Source: AP-15 sp963750195
Lineage (GTDB): Bacteria; Pseudomonadota; Alphaproteobacteria; ATCC43930; CGMCC-115725
Direction: 5' to 3'
Assembly (NCBI GenBank): GCA_963750195.1
Contig: CAVVPS010000016.1
Location: 992,001-1,056,000 of the forward strand
DNA: 64,000 bases
The translations under genes and the position numbers were made by a program. Positions within the stretch are counted from its first letter, which is position 1, and every line of letters begins with the position of its first letter. Below are positions 38,556 through 47,458 of this stretch, in pieces. The notes beneath the pieces were generated by a model, which saw nothing but the letters and a program-made list of their open reading frames with translations, did no database searches and was not told the origin of the DNA.

Positions 38556-38858
38556 ATGACCGATCTGGACAAGGCAACGCAGCAATTTAGCCCCTGCGAG
38601 CGGCGCACCATTAGTATCGCTGCGCCGGTGGCAGCCGATTGTGCGGTCACATTTGCCATCACTGGCGGGATCTTCGGTGTCGGTCGGCTTGCCACTCGGC
38701 TGAACAAGCTTCTGGAAAGCGGAAAGATCGGTGTTTGGCACATAGGTCCGTGGGTTGACTGGCGGCATACTACAATCTGCATCAAAATCGACAGCGTTGA
38801 CGATGGGAAACTATCCGAGGATGTCGTGCGTCTTGACTTGGAGGGTGCACGATCATGA
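38556..38858 (+). CDS. Hypothetical protein, coupled to the next gene
   Basis: 100 residues from the ATG at 38556; a GTG at 38424 and ATG at 38457 are alternatives. It contains SPCERRTISIAAPVAADCAV and GRLATRLNKLLESGKIGVWHIGPWVDWRHT. Its TGA overlaps the next ATG (ATGA at 38855-38858), a strong sign of translational coupling. No family recognised. Confidence 0.45.
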   Translation: MTDLDKATQQFSPCERRTISIAAPVAADCAVTFAITGGIFGVGRLATRLNKLLESGKIGVWHIGPWVDWRHTTICIKIDSVDDGKLSEDVVRLDLEGARS

Positions 38859-39256
38859 CGCTATCCGCTCGATTTTCTCTGCTCCATTCAGATCTGAATG
38901 ACTTTCTTTTCGCCGCGGTCGGCGATGAACCAAATGGGATGCCGCTAAGTGTGATCTCGGCGTTGACGCGACTTGGTGTAGACCCCTGGGACGAGGCCGC
39001 CAGGCTTGCAGCTTTGCCGAAGGTCCTCGCGGCTGAGGCGCTCGCGCCAATGATCGCTCGATTGTCCGTCGGTCGATTGCCACGATTGGACGATGCGGCC
39101 GTTGCCCGGCGATTGGCAGGGCTCCTGCCAATGCACGAGCATGCGGCCTCGCCCGATCGAGAGCCGGCCAATGCGGGAGGTAAGAGATACCTTCTCGCCA
39201 TAATGTTGCTCGTCTCCCTTACCCTGGCGGCGGCCATACTTTTCGGTAAATTGTAG
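38855..39256 (+). CDS. Hypothetical protein with C-terminal membrane anchor
   Basis: 133 residues. The soluble part starts RFSLLHSDLNDFLFAAVGDE and continues with LGVDPWDEAARLAALPKVLAAEALA. A C-terminal transmembrane helix (YLLAIMLLVSLTLAAAILFG) ends the protein, a tail-anchored layout. Overlaps the previous gene by four bases. Confidence 0.5.
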   Translation: MTLSARFSLLHSDLNDFLFAAVGDEPNGMPLSVISALTRLGVDPWDEAARLAALPKVLAAEALAPMIARLSVGRLPRLDDAAVARRLAGLLPMHEHAASPDREPANAGGKRYLLAIMLLVSLTLAAAILFGKL

Positions 39257-39305
39257 TGCGGCGCGAACCACGGCGCCGAGCAGCTTCTCTAATAAGAAAG
39301 AGACC

Positions 39306-39434
39306 GTGAAATACCTGGTCCCGCCGATTGTGATTCCAATCCTGTTGTTCGTTGGTATTGTCACATATGGGATGCTCAGGCCGCCGAATATCGGTGGCCA
39401 TCCTCCGATGTCCGTGAGCTCGCAGAGCCGGTAG
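39306..39434 (+). CDS. Very small membrane protein
   Basis: 42 residues from a GTG at 39306 with AAGAAAGAG upstream. One transmembrane helix, YLVPPIVIPILLFVGIVTYG, then a short Pro/Ser tail. Spacing of 49 bases after the previous gene puts it in the same run of small genes. Short, so support is modest. Confidence 0.4.
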   Translation: MKYLVPPIVIPILLFVGIVTYGMLRPPNIGGHPPMSVSSQSR

Positions 39435-39916
39435 AGCACACTGACGACCCTCCTCGTCCTGCCTAAAATGGTGAAGTGGGCGATCTTGGGCTCGAGCGGC
39501 GTCAGGTCGCATGAGTAAGGCGCCGCCCCCATCCATTACTGCGCGATCTGAAGCTGACGCCGTATGTGGCACAGAACACCGCCAACTGAAAGTTGGCGAT
39601 CGACCGTCATGCGCCGCGCCGATCAGCTTGGCGGTCGGACGAGATTGTAGCAGCCATGGCGAAGGGTCAGCGGGGGCAAGCGTGATCAGACCGTCGGCGG
39701 GCGGCGAAAGACGCGGCACTAAGGTGTCGCCCCGGCGTCGCCTGGGCCTTCACTCAACCACGCCGATCCGCTGCGCCCCTGGTCGGGCACCCGGAATTCT
39801 CGTTACCATTACCCTTTCCACCGCGCGGGCCTATCCGTAGACCGCAAGCAAATCCGCGTTTTCCGCAGTCTGTTAACGGCTAAAGCGGTGGACATTTCGT
39901 CCTGGGTCACACCGGC
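39435..39916. other. Gene-poor region
   Basis: About 480 bases without a supported gene; the 166-codon minus-strand frame here lacks a ribosome site and looks antisense. Confidence 0.35.
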
Positions 39917-40123
39917 CTATCGTCGCCACACCTGATCAAAACGGGCGTTCAATTCCACAAAGCTCTTATGCCTCGCGATCCATTCCGCCGCTTTCGCCTC
40001 GGTGCTGAAGCTACTCATCGTCGTCGGATAGCTGCCGGGTATGACAATCTCGACGCCAAAGCTCCCATCTTTCAACGGAACAGTGCGGTAGGTCGCCCCG
40101 GCGTGAGGGTGCGTCATCGTCAT
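39917..40123 (-). CDS. Small hypothetical protein
   Basis: 68 residues: YRTVPLKDGSFGVEIVIPGS followed by FSTEAKAAEWIARHKSFVE. The beta-then-helix pattern resembles small DUF2188-like or double-stranded-RNA-binding-like modules, but no family is certain. Confidence 0.5.
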   Translation of the reverse strand: MTMTHPHAGATYRTVPLKDGSFGVEIVIPGSYPTTMSSFSTEAKAAEWIARHKSFVELNARFDQVWRR

Positions 40124-40313
40124 GGTTTCTATATGGCGTGCTAAGGTGCGATCAGGAAGCCGGCGTCAACGAGCGTTGAAGCGCCATCCGCCGGCTAGAC
40201 AATTGTCATGCCAAAAGGGGGCCTTGTCCCCACCCGCCGCCGCCACCAACTTCACAGGGGCTGGGTTCCGCCGCTATATCGCTGCGGCGCTCAGCACACC
40301 CGAAAGCACAAAA

Positions 40314-40496
40314 ATGATGATCAGCGAACGCTATCGACGCGTCGACGTCGTCGCGACGCGGCAAGAGGATCACACCTGGCTAGCACACGCTGGAGATCTG
40401 CAGCTTCCCTTTCGTTATCCGACGGCAGAGGACGCCCTGAGAGAGGCCAGGGCCCATGTCGACGGTCGGCGGGGTTGGCATGCCCAAAACCACTGA
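40314..40496 (+). CDS. Small hypothetical protein
   Basis: 60 residues from ATG 40314 or 40317: RYRRVDVVATRQEDHTWLAHAG, then LPFRYPTAEDALREARAHVD. The order of strands and helix is like the preceding small gene on the other strand, which hints at related folds. Overlaps the next gene by 17 bases. Confidence 0.4.
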   Translation: MMISERYRRVDVVATRQEDHTWLAHAGDLQLPFRYPTAEDALREARAHVDGRRGWHAQNH

Positions 40497-40755
40497 AAAA
40501 TATGTTGCAGTTGTGCATTACGAGGCTGGCGATCCGTCCGCGACTGTCTTTGCAATCGACGACACCGCCCGACAGGCCATCGCCGCCGCGAAAGGCGAGG
40601 AGCCGGATGATGACTTTGTGTCCTTTCCTGCGACTGCCGCGCTGGTGGCGCAGATCGCCGAGGGGCATAGGCTCTATGCAAGGTTGGAAGATGGACAGGC
40701 ATATGGCGAGGACGAGCAAACGCCTAACGACTTGCTGAACAAGCCGAATTTATAG
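40480..40755 (+). CDS. Small hypothetical protein
   Basis: About 91 residues. Start ATG 40480 (after GGCGGGG); 40456 is an alternative. YVAVVHYEAGDPSATVFAIDDTARQAIAAAKG and FPATAALVAQIAEGHRLYARLEDG suggest a compact alpha/beta protein. Acidic C-terminus. Function unknown. Confidence 0.45.
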   Translation: MPKTTEKYVAVVHYEAGDPSATVFAIDDTARQAIAAAKGEEPDDDFVSFPATAALVAQIAEGHRLYARLEDGQAYGEDEQTPNDLLNKPNL

Positions 40756-41208
40756 GGCCGCGAGGAGATCCGGCGCGGGGTGCGGCGAAAACTGAGCCGA
40801 TGGCGCGCGGCCCGGAAATGCCTTTGCGAAGCCCCCAGCTACTGCGCGTTGGCCGGCCTTGCCCCTCATGCGACCCGATTAGGTGGCGGCCCAGCGCCGA
40901 CCCGGGACAGAAGAAAGAACCCGGCGGCAGGATCAAGGCTCGGAGGGATTGACCGACCGGGGCCCGGAATCCGGACGGGCAAACACTCTCGGTTTTCACC
41001 GAGCGGGCGTCAGCCTGCGGGCATTCTTGCTGCCCGCATCCCCTGCCTACCGATTTAAATCTAATATTTGCTGGGAATAGTCCCTTTTGTGTCTAAGTAT
41101 TTATACTCGACACGGATTATATTGTATCGGCGAATTTAATTCCTATATTTTATTTCTCTGACAATACCAACACGATGCGACGATTACTGTAGTGGATCGG
41201 AGGCTCCG
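40756..41208. other. Intergenic region with AT-rich segment
   Basis: 450 bases without a gene. From about 41,055 to 41,165 the sequence turns AT-rich (for example TTTATTTCTCTGACAATA), unlike its surroundings. It lies just upstream of the lipoprotein pair, so it may hold their promoter. Confidence 0.45.
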
Positions 41209-41439
41209 ATGCTCAAAAACTTGGCAATGGTGCTTGGATTGGTGGCGGGTCTGACGGCTTGCACGGGTCCATACGGTTACAGCGGATACGGTAATACCGG
41301 ATATGGCTACAGCGCCAGGGACTCCGGGTATCGCTACAACAGAAACGATAACGCCGGAGACGCCGGGTATGGCTACGGCAGATACAATGATGCCGGAGAC
41401 GCCGGGTATGGCTACAACGCATACGCTTTACGATTTTAG
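41209..41439 (+). CDS. Small Gly/Tyr-repeat lipoprotein
   Basis: 76 residues. Signal peptide with lipobox LTAC (Cys18), then a short Gly-Tyr-Asn-Asp repeat region: GYGYS, and twice AGDAGYGY with about a 45-base period. The ATG has a GGAGG site. The low-complexity domain suggests a surface coat or adhesive peptide. Followed after 23 bases by another lipoprotein. Confidence 0.6.
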   Translation: MLKNLAMVLGLVAGLTACTGPYGYSGYGNTGYGYSARDSGYRYNRNDNAGDAGYGYGRYNDAGDAGYGYNAYALRF

Positions 41440-41462
41440 CCGAACACAGAAGGACAAGAGTT

Positions 41463-41840
41463 ATGAAGATGTACAGTGCGATCCTACTCGTTACCGGACT
41501 TGCTGCGTGCACGTCCAACCCTGTGGCTAACACGGCGGACGGTGGCATGGGAGGAGCTGCGACCGGCGCAGTAATTGGGTGTATTGCGACGATACCCATC
41601 GGTTGCGTTCCGGGTGCGGCAGTCGGGGCTGCGATTGGTGGGGGCGTGGGCGCTGCCGGTGGCCTTGCATCGACAACGCCGCCGCCCGCGCCGCAGCAGG
41701 CTTACGCGCCTGCTCCAGCTTACGCCGTTGCTCCAGGTTACGCGCCGCCTGCTCCAGTTTACGCGCCTGCCCCAGCGGGTGCCCCTGTTCCGGCGTACGG
41801 GCCCCCTCAGGCGTACATGGCACCGCCGGCGTCCTTTTGA
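41463..41840 (+). CDS. Glycine-zipper lipoprotein with Pro-Ala-Tyr tail
   Basis: 125 residues. Signal peptide ends in lipobox GLAACTSNP (Cys near 16). A glycine-zipper stretch (AVGAAIGGGVGAAGG) could embed in the membrane, with two Cys residues. The C-terminal third is YAPAP-type repeats. Ribosome site AAGGA. Probably co-transcribed with the preceding lipoprotein. Confidence 0.65.
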   Translation: MKMYSAILLVTGLAACTSNPVANTADGGMGGAATGAVIGCIATIPIGCVPGAAVGAAIGGGVGAAGGLASTTPPPAPQQAYAPAPAYAVAPGYAPPAPVYAPAPAGAPVPAYGPPQAYMAPPASF

Positions 41841-41938
41841 GGACGACAGTGGAAGCTTTGCGCGGGGTCTGAGACCTCATCTACCGATGAGGAGCTCCGG
41901 GGCAGTATCTTTGCTCCTGATCGCGACATGTTTGCGCT

Positions 41939-41980
41939 GCGGCACTCGGGGCTGATGCGATCCATCAGCCCGAGTGCCGC
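41939..41980. terminator. Strong hairpin after the lipoprotein pair
   Basis: GCGGCACTCGG(G)GCTGATG and CATCAGCCCGAGTGCCGC pair over 18 bases with a single bulged G and a five-base loop CGATC. No T-run follows, so it could be a terminator without U-tract or a bidirectional transcription block. Confidence 0.5.
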
Positions 41981-42028
41981 AGATCAGGCCGAGGTATCTA
42001 TCGCGATGCGAATGGCCCAATCGCGAAG

Positions 42029-42595
42029 GTGATGGATGAGTTGTGCGTCTTCTTGCGTGACCCGCATTCCGGTCGGATGACCAGCATCGATGTTGGCGTC
42101 ATTGACTTTCTCGCAAACGTCATGGCTGCCACCGGCCAGACCAGTGCTGTCGTGCTGTCGGCCTTTCGCACACCCGAAACTAACGCGATGCTGGCTCGCA
42201 CAACCTTCGGGGTCGCTGAAAACAGTCAACATCTTTACGGCCGTGCGCTTGACGTGCGGTTCGCCATCAACCCTCCTGATACGATGGCGGTCGCGCGTGC
42301 GATGAGGCGTCGCGGGGTCGGTTGGTCTCCGCGTTCCGGCTTCATCCATCTCGACACCGGGCCGGTGCGCAACTGGGACCTCGATAACGAGGGTCTTCAG
42401 GACCTCTTAATCACGCCAGGAGTGGCACCGCTCGGTCCAAGCTTTAAGGGTGAGATGCTGGTCAACGGGCTCGGTACCCTAATCATCGGCGGCGGGAAAC
42501 CGACCGTTGTAGCGCCTGGCCGGGTGTTGTCGCCATCACGCCAGCGAGCTGCCCTTGCCCACGTATTGGGCCAGACGCAGTCGACGGCGCAGTGA
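42029..42595 (+). CDS. DUF882/M15-like murein peptidase
   Basis: 188 residues resembling YcbK/MepK-type zinc peptidases of the peptidase M15 superfamily. Metal site NSQHLYGRALDVRF (His and Asp) near 72, and GVGWSPRSGFIHLDTGPVRNW supplies the second His near 104. VVLSAFRTPETNAML precedes it. No signal peptide is seen at this start, so it may be missing residues upstream. Its stop overlaps the dipeptidase relic (GTGA). Confidence 0.75.
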   Translation: MMDELCVFLRDPHSGRMTSIDVGVIDFLANVMAATGQTSAVVLSAFRTPETNAMLARTTFGVAENSQHLYGRALDVRFAINPPDTMAVARAMRRRGVGWSPRSGFIHLDTGPVRNWDLDNEGLQDLLITPGVAPLGPSFKGEMLVNGLGTLIIGGGKPTVVAPGRVLSPSRQRAALAHVLGQTQSTAQ

Positions 42596-42975
42596 AGTAT
42601 CCTTACGATGTTCACAGTCATGGCGGCAAGACCGGGATCACCTCGAAGGCGCCGCCCAGCGACGATCTCGCCAACGCGATCCCGGATCGCTGGCGGTCAC
42701 CTGCCTCGCCGACCTTCCGCATAACCCTGTGCTTGGCCGCAATGCGGGAGGCACTCTCGCCGCGCGGTACGCACGCCCCACAACCATCATCTGGAACGCC
42801 CAGGCTGGATGGATAATCTGGTCGCCCAATCATGGCGTCCGTCGCACGCTCCACGCGGCCGATCTCGAAGCGGCGCATAAAGCGGGCCAGCCCGCGATCG
42901 TCGCCGATGTGGAGGGACTCGACTTTCTCGGCGGGAAGCTCGCGCGGCCGGAGGAAGCGCGTCAGCTCGGCAGGG
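42592..42975 (+). pseudogene. Membrane dipeptidase (M19)-like relic
   Basis: PYDVHSHGGKTGITSKAPPSDDL looks like the N-terminal metal site of an M19 dipeptidase. A frameshift near 42,690 follows, and VRRTLHAADLEAAHKAGQPAIVADVEGLDFLGGKL (out of the first frame) matches the middle region. Nothing after QLG remains. Start GTG 42592 overlaps the preceding stop. The identification rests on these motifs and is moderate. Confidence 0.5.
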
Positions 42976-43131
42976 GATGGGGGACGCTAAGCCGATCGCC
43001 TTCGCGAAGCGTCAGATGCGACCCAAAGGACGCCTTGGATAGGCCGATGCCAACACGACACGATACCCTTCATAAATGACCCGAGCTAAGACGACCGTGG
43101 ACCGCTCCGGAACAACGGGAAGGAGAACCGT

Positions 43132-45088
43132 ATGGCGGACCCACCCGCGAAGGCCGCCGCCTCTTCGAGCGAGGTCATCCGGCTGGGCACGCCGCGCCAA
43201 GCACCGACGAAGAACGCGAGGGGCCAGCGCCGCCGACCGGACTCGCCGGGCTTTCCGTCGCGGCGCTCGGTATTGTGTTCGGCGATATCGGGACGAGCCC
43301 GGTCTATACCTTCCGAGAGTGCTTCAACCCGGAGCACGGGCTCGCGCTCCAGCCGGAAAACGTGCTCGGCGTCCTGTCGCTGATCGTGTGGGCACTGATC
43401 CTGGTCGTCGCCGTCAAATACGTCCTGTTGATCATGCGCGCCGACAACCAGGGCGAAGGCGGGATCCTGGCCTTGCTGGCGCTGGCCCAGGAGGCGGTGC
43501 GAAGCCCCGCGCGCGCAATCTTCTTATTTTGCTGGCAATCGGAGGGGCTGCGCTGTTTTACGGCGACAGCATGATCACGCCGGCGATTTCCGTGTTGAGT
43601 GCGATCGAAGGAATCGGTGTCGGGACGCCGGCATTGAACCGGTTCGTGCTGCCGATCACGGTCGCGGTGCTGCTGGCGCTGTTCCTCCTGCAAAAGCGCG
43701 GCACCGAGAAAATCGGCTATTTCTTCGGCCCGATGATGCTGGCGTGGTTCGCGGTGATCGCGGTCGACGGGCTGATCCAGATCGCCGAGGCCCCGCGGGT
43801 GCTGCTGGCGTTAAACCCGGCTCACGCCGTCAGGGTTTTTGTCGCCTCTCCGCTGCGGGGCTTTGTCGTGCTCGGTGCGGTGTCCCTCGCGATCACCGGC
43901 GGCGAGGCGCTTTACGCCGATATGGGCCATTTCGGCCGGTTGCCGATCAGGCTCGCATGGTTCGGGCTGGTGTTGCCGGCCCTCGTCCTCAATTATTTCG
44001 GACAGGGCGCCTTGATCCTCGGCGACAAGACGGCGATCGAAAACCCGTTCTTTCGCATGGTGCCCGGGTGGGGCCTGATCCCATTGGTGCTGTTGTCGAC
44101 CGCAGCGACCGTGATCGCCTCGCAGGCGGTGATCTCGGGCTCGTTTTCGCTGTCACGCCAGGCGATCCAACTCGGCCTGTTGCCGCAGCTCGACGTCTTT
44201 CAAACTTCGACGCAGGCGCGTGGCCAAATCTATATTCCGCAAATCAATTGGCTGCTGCTGGCGGCGGTACTCGCCCTGGTCTTGGGATTTCGCAGCTCCA
44301 GCGCCCTCGCCTCGGCTTACGGTTTTGCGGTCACCGGAACAATGACCCTCACGACGGTGCTGATCGGAGCCGTCATGCACGCTGTCTGGCGGTGGCGGTG
44401 GCCAACGATTGCCGCCGCGCTGGTGCCGATCGTCACCGTGGACCTTGCACTGTTCGGCTCGAATGTACTGAAGATCCCGAGCGGTGCCTGGTTCCCGCTG
44501 GTGATTGCGTTCGTCATGTTCACGACCATGACCACCTGGCGCACCGGCCGCCGATTGGTGCTCTCGCGGATCGAGAGCGAGACGATGTCGTTCGCCGATT
44601 TCCTCGCCAGTTGCGAAGAGGCGCCGGAGGCCCGAGTCTCCGGCACCGCGGTCTTTCTCAGCACCCATACCCAACACGTACCGCCAACTCTCCTGCAAAA
44701 TCTCAAGCACAACAAGGTACTGCACCGGACGGTACTGCTCGTCCGCGTCGCGACCGACAACATTCCGCGGGTCGCCGGTCCGGACCGGATCAGGGCGCAA
44801 GAGCTCGGCCACGGCTTTTGGCAGATCGACGCGCATTTCGGGTTCGCCCAGACCCCGAACGTGCCGCGGGAGCTCGGACGCGCAGAAATCCCGAGGATCA
44901 GCCTCGATCCCGGCAAAATCTCTTTCTTTGTGGGCCGAGCCAACGTCAAATCGACACCGCGGCCTGGGATGGCCCGATGGCGCGAGCATCTCTATGTATT
45001 CTTCACTCGGATAGCTACGCGGCCGACCGAATTCTTCCGCATCCCGCCCGACCAGGTCATAGAGCTTGGCGCCGAAGTCGAGATCTGA
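43132..45088 (+). CDS. kup: Kup-family potassium uptake permease, two frameshifts
   Basis: About 650 residues with 12 transmembrane segments of the KUP/HAK/KT family, a low-affinity K+/H+ symporter. ATG 43132 has an AAGGAG site. GIVFGDIGTSPVYTFRECF starts helix one; GGILALLAL and then, after a second indel near 43,520, GGAALFYGDSMITPAISVLSA continue the family pattern. VLNYFGQGALIL and VISGSFSLSRQAIQLG are signatures. The C-terminal cytosolic domain is intact to 45088. Frameshifts near 43,190 and 43,520 are probably sequence errors. Confidence 0.88.
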
Positions 45089-45462
45089 GGCGGTGTCGCG
45101 CTCCGATCTGTACTATGGCCGGCATCCGGCAGCGGGCATAGGAGGGCCTGGATTGCAGCGGGGCCCGCGAAGCATGTTCTGCGGGGTCGACGTGACCTCC
45201 GAGGATGAGGTCGATGCCCGCTTCGCGTGAGCGCGCGGGCCGATCCGGCAGGAACGGATTTTAAGCGGGGTGGGATGCAAACTGACGGCTGATGACTGTC
45301 ATTCGCGGACGCAGGCTTGCCCCGCGCCCCCTATTTTTTAAGAACGGCATGCGACGCCCCCGCCACGCCGGCGTTGGTATATGCGTTGCCGGCCTCCCTT
45401 CGAGGGGCCCCGGAACGACGGTTCTCGAGAACCCGACACTTCGTCTACCACGAGGCCCTGAC
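45089..45462. other. Intergenic region
   Basis: 374 bases between kup and the WXXGXW-repeat gene. No gene or structured RNA identified. Confidence 0.35.
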
Positions 45463-46640
45463 ATGAACCGGTACCGCTTCGTCGTTCCTGTACTGCTAGC
45501 GCTGGGTCTTGTGTTGGGGCGGCCGCTTCGTTCGCACAGGTGGGGATCGGGCTAAGCATCACGATCGCGCCGCCGCTGCTTCTCGTTTATGCGCAGCCAC
45601 CGATCCCGGCGCCCGGCTATATCTGGACGCCGGGCTATTGGGCGTATGGACCGTACGGATATTTCTGGGTGCCGGGGACCTGGGTGCAACCCCCGCGGTG
45701 GGCCTGCTCTGGACGCCTGGTTACTGGGATTGGAGCAACGGCGTCTACGTGTTCAACCAAGGCTATTGGGGACCGCATGTCGGATATTACGGCGGCATCA
45801 ACTACGGCTTCGGCTATGGCGGCGTCGGCTACCAGGGAGGCTACTGGAATAACGGCGCGTTCAATTACAACCGTGCCGTCAACAATATCGGTAATACGAA
45901 CATCACCAATGTATACAACCGGACAGTGGTCAACAACACAACCGTCAACAACGTGAGCTATAATGGGGGCAGTGGCGGGACCGTGGCCCGGCCGACCGCC
46001 GCAAGAACAGGCTTTCGCACGAGCGCAGCGTGTGCCGCCCACGCAAGCGCAGATCGCTCACCAACAAGCCGCGAGGACCAATCGCGCGCTGTTGGCCTCG
46101 GTCAACCAGGGACACCCGCCGATCGCCGCGACGCCCCGGCCGGGTGTGTTTAGCGGCCCGGGCGTCGTCCCGGCACACAATGCCATCGCGCCCGTGCGTG
46201 CCGGCGTTGCGCCTGGACCTGCAAACCCAGCCCTGCGCGGGCCAGCCGCGGAGCACGCAGGAGTGGCACCTGGGCACGTGATCCCAGGGCAGCACGTACC
46301 GGAGGCACCGAGACCCGCGATCGCCGGTCAGCATGCCGCGGTCCCAGCGGCGCTCGGGGCGTCTCCGGTGCTTCGGACCCCCGCCGAAGCGGGTCATCCG
46401 GTCGGTCCGGGTGAAGTTCCGGCGAGATCCGCAGTACGGGTTCCGGCAGCCCAGGGGCATGTCCCCCCACAGGCGCATGTCGCCCCGCAGGTACACCCGG
46501 CGCCGGTCCACCCTGTCGTCGCGCGCCCGGTGCATCCGGTACCGGTCCACGCTGCGGCCGCTCGACCAGCGCCGCATCCCGCTCCCGCCCCGCATCGCCC
46601 CGCGCCACTGCACGAAGAAAAGAAGCCGCCACCGGGCTAG
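45463..46640 (+). CDS. WXXGXW-repeat secreted protein, three frameshifts
   Basis: Signal peptide RFVVPVLLALGLVLG from ATG 45463. After a shift near 45,520, GIGLSITIAPPLLLVYAQPP is followed by aromatic repeats: IWTPGYWAYGPYGYFWVPGTW, then (after a shift near 45,700) LLWTPGYWDWSNGVYVFNQGYWG. An Asn/Gly/Tyr-rich block (VNNIGNTNITNVYNRTVVNN) comes next. A last shift near 45,975 leads into a Pro/Ala/His-rich tail to 46640. About 390 residues. The type is known as WXXGXW or YXWGXW repeat proteins of unknown function at the cell surface. Confidence 0.65.
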
Positions 46641-47458
46641 TCCCGGGCCGCGCGACAGGATGGCGCGACGCCGGCCAATCACTAGATCTCGGCTTAGATG
46701 AGGCAATACGCGATCTCGGAAATGACGGAACCTAGGAATCACGTCGGCCTCTGACTCCGCCCGGTGAAGCTTCGAATCCTGCTCGCCCAGCCAGTCCGTC
46801 CTAGACTAGCGCTTTCGGTGATTTGAGAGAGTCGGCAAAGGGCGGCAGTAAATGTCGCACCATTTAAGTAAAATAAAGTGCCGGTGATGTGATGCGGCTC
46901 ACACGTCTTCCGGGGATCGACGAGCTATATGGCAGTGCCGCCCTGGCTTTCACTGGCGGAGTCCGCGCTGGTCATAGCGCGGCAAATGAAGGATTTCACG
47001 TCATGACATTGACCGGACAGATGGCCGAGCAAGCCGAAATCTATCGTCAACACGCTTACCCAGACAGACTACCAGCACTCTGACAATATCGTCCCCACCG
47101 CTGGCATTTATGATTGCGATTGCAATGGCTTTGTCGGTTACGTCCTGTCGATCGTGGCGCCGCGTCACGCTGCTCTAATCGCGCCGGAAACGAACCCGAC
47201 GCACCCCCTCCCTTACGAATACTTTGATTTCTTCACTTCGCGGACGCCCAACTCTTCGGGCGGCTGGCGCAGTATCGATTTGCTGACCGCGTCCCGGGCG
47301 GGCGAAAGAAACGCCCCGCCACGGGTCCGCAACGCTATTCCGCGAGTTACGTATCGCGATAATCGGTAAACTAGTCACGCTGATTAGGCACCCAGGGAAC
47401 GTAATCCGGATTGCTGGGTGTTTATGACTAAGCGCGCAAGGGGACCTTCGCCCTGGAG
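46641..47458. other. Gene-poor region
   Basis: About 800 bases without a supported gene. The 64- and 71-codon plus-strand frames (46889 and 47154) lack ribosome sites or family signal. It contains the tRNA-end remnant at 46,771. Confidence 0.4.
46771..46793 (+). other. tRNA 3'-end-like att core
   Basis: TTCGAATCCTGCTCGCCCAG plus CCA reads as T-loop, T-stem 3' strand, acceptor 3' strand, discriminator and CCA. The expected partner strand GCAGG before the T-loop is replaced by another sequence, so identity to a tRNA stops at the T-loop. That is a usual border of a duplicated integration core. Confidence 0.45.

Noticed and set aside
41300..41420. CRISPR-like repeats
   Set aside because: The repeats are coding repeats of a Gly/Tyr-rich lipoprotein with no unique spacers.
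43744..45141. 465-codon plus-strand frame overlapping kup
   Set aside because: Alternate frame of kup; the kup frame carries the transmembrane and family motifs.
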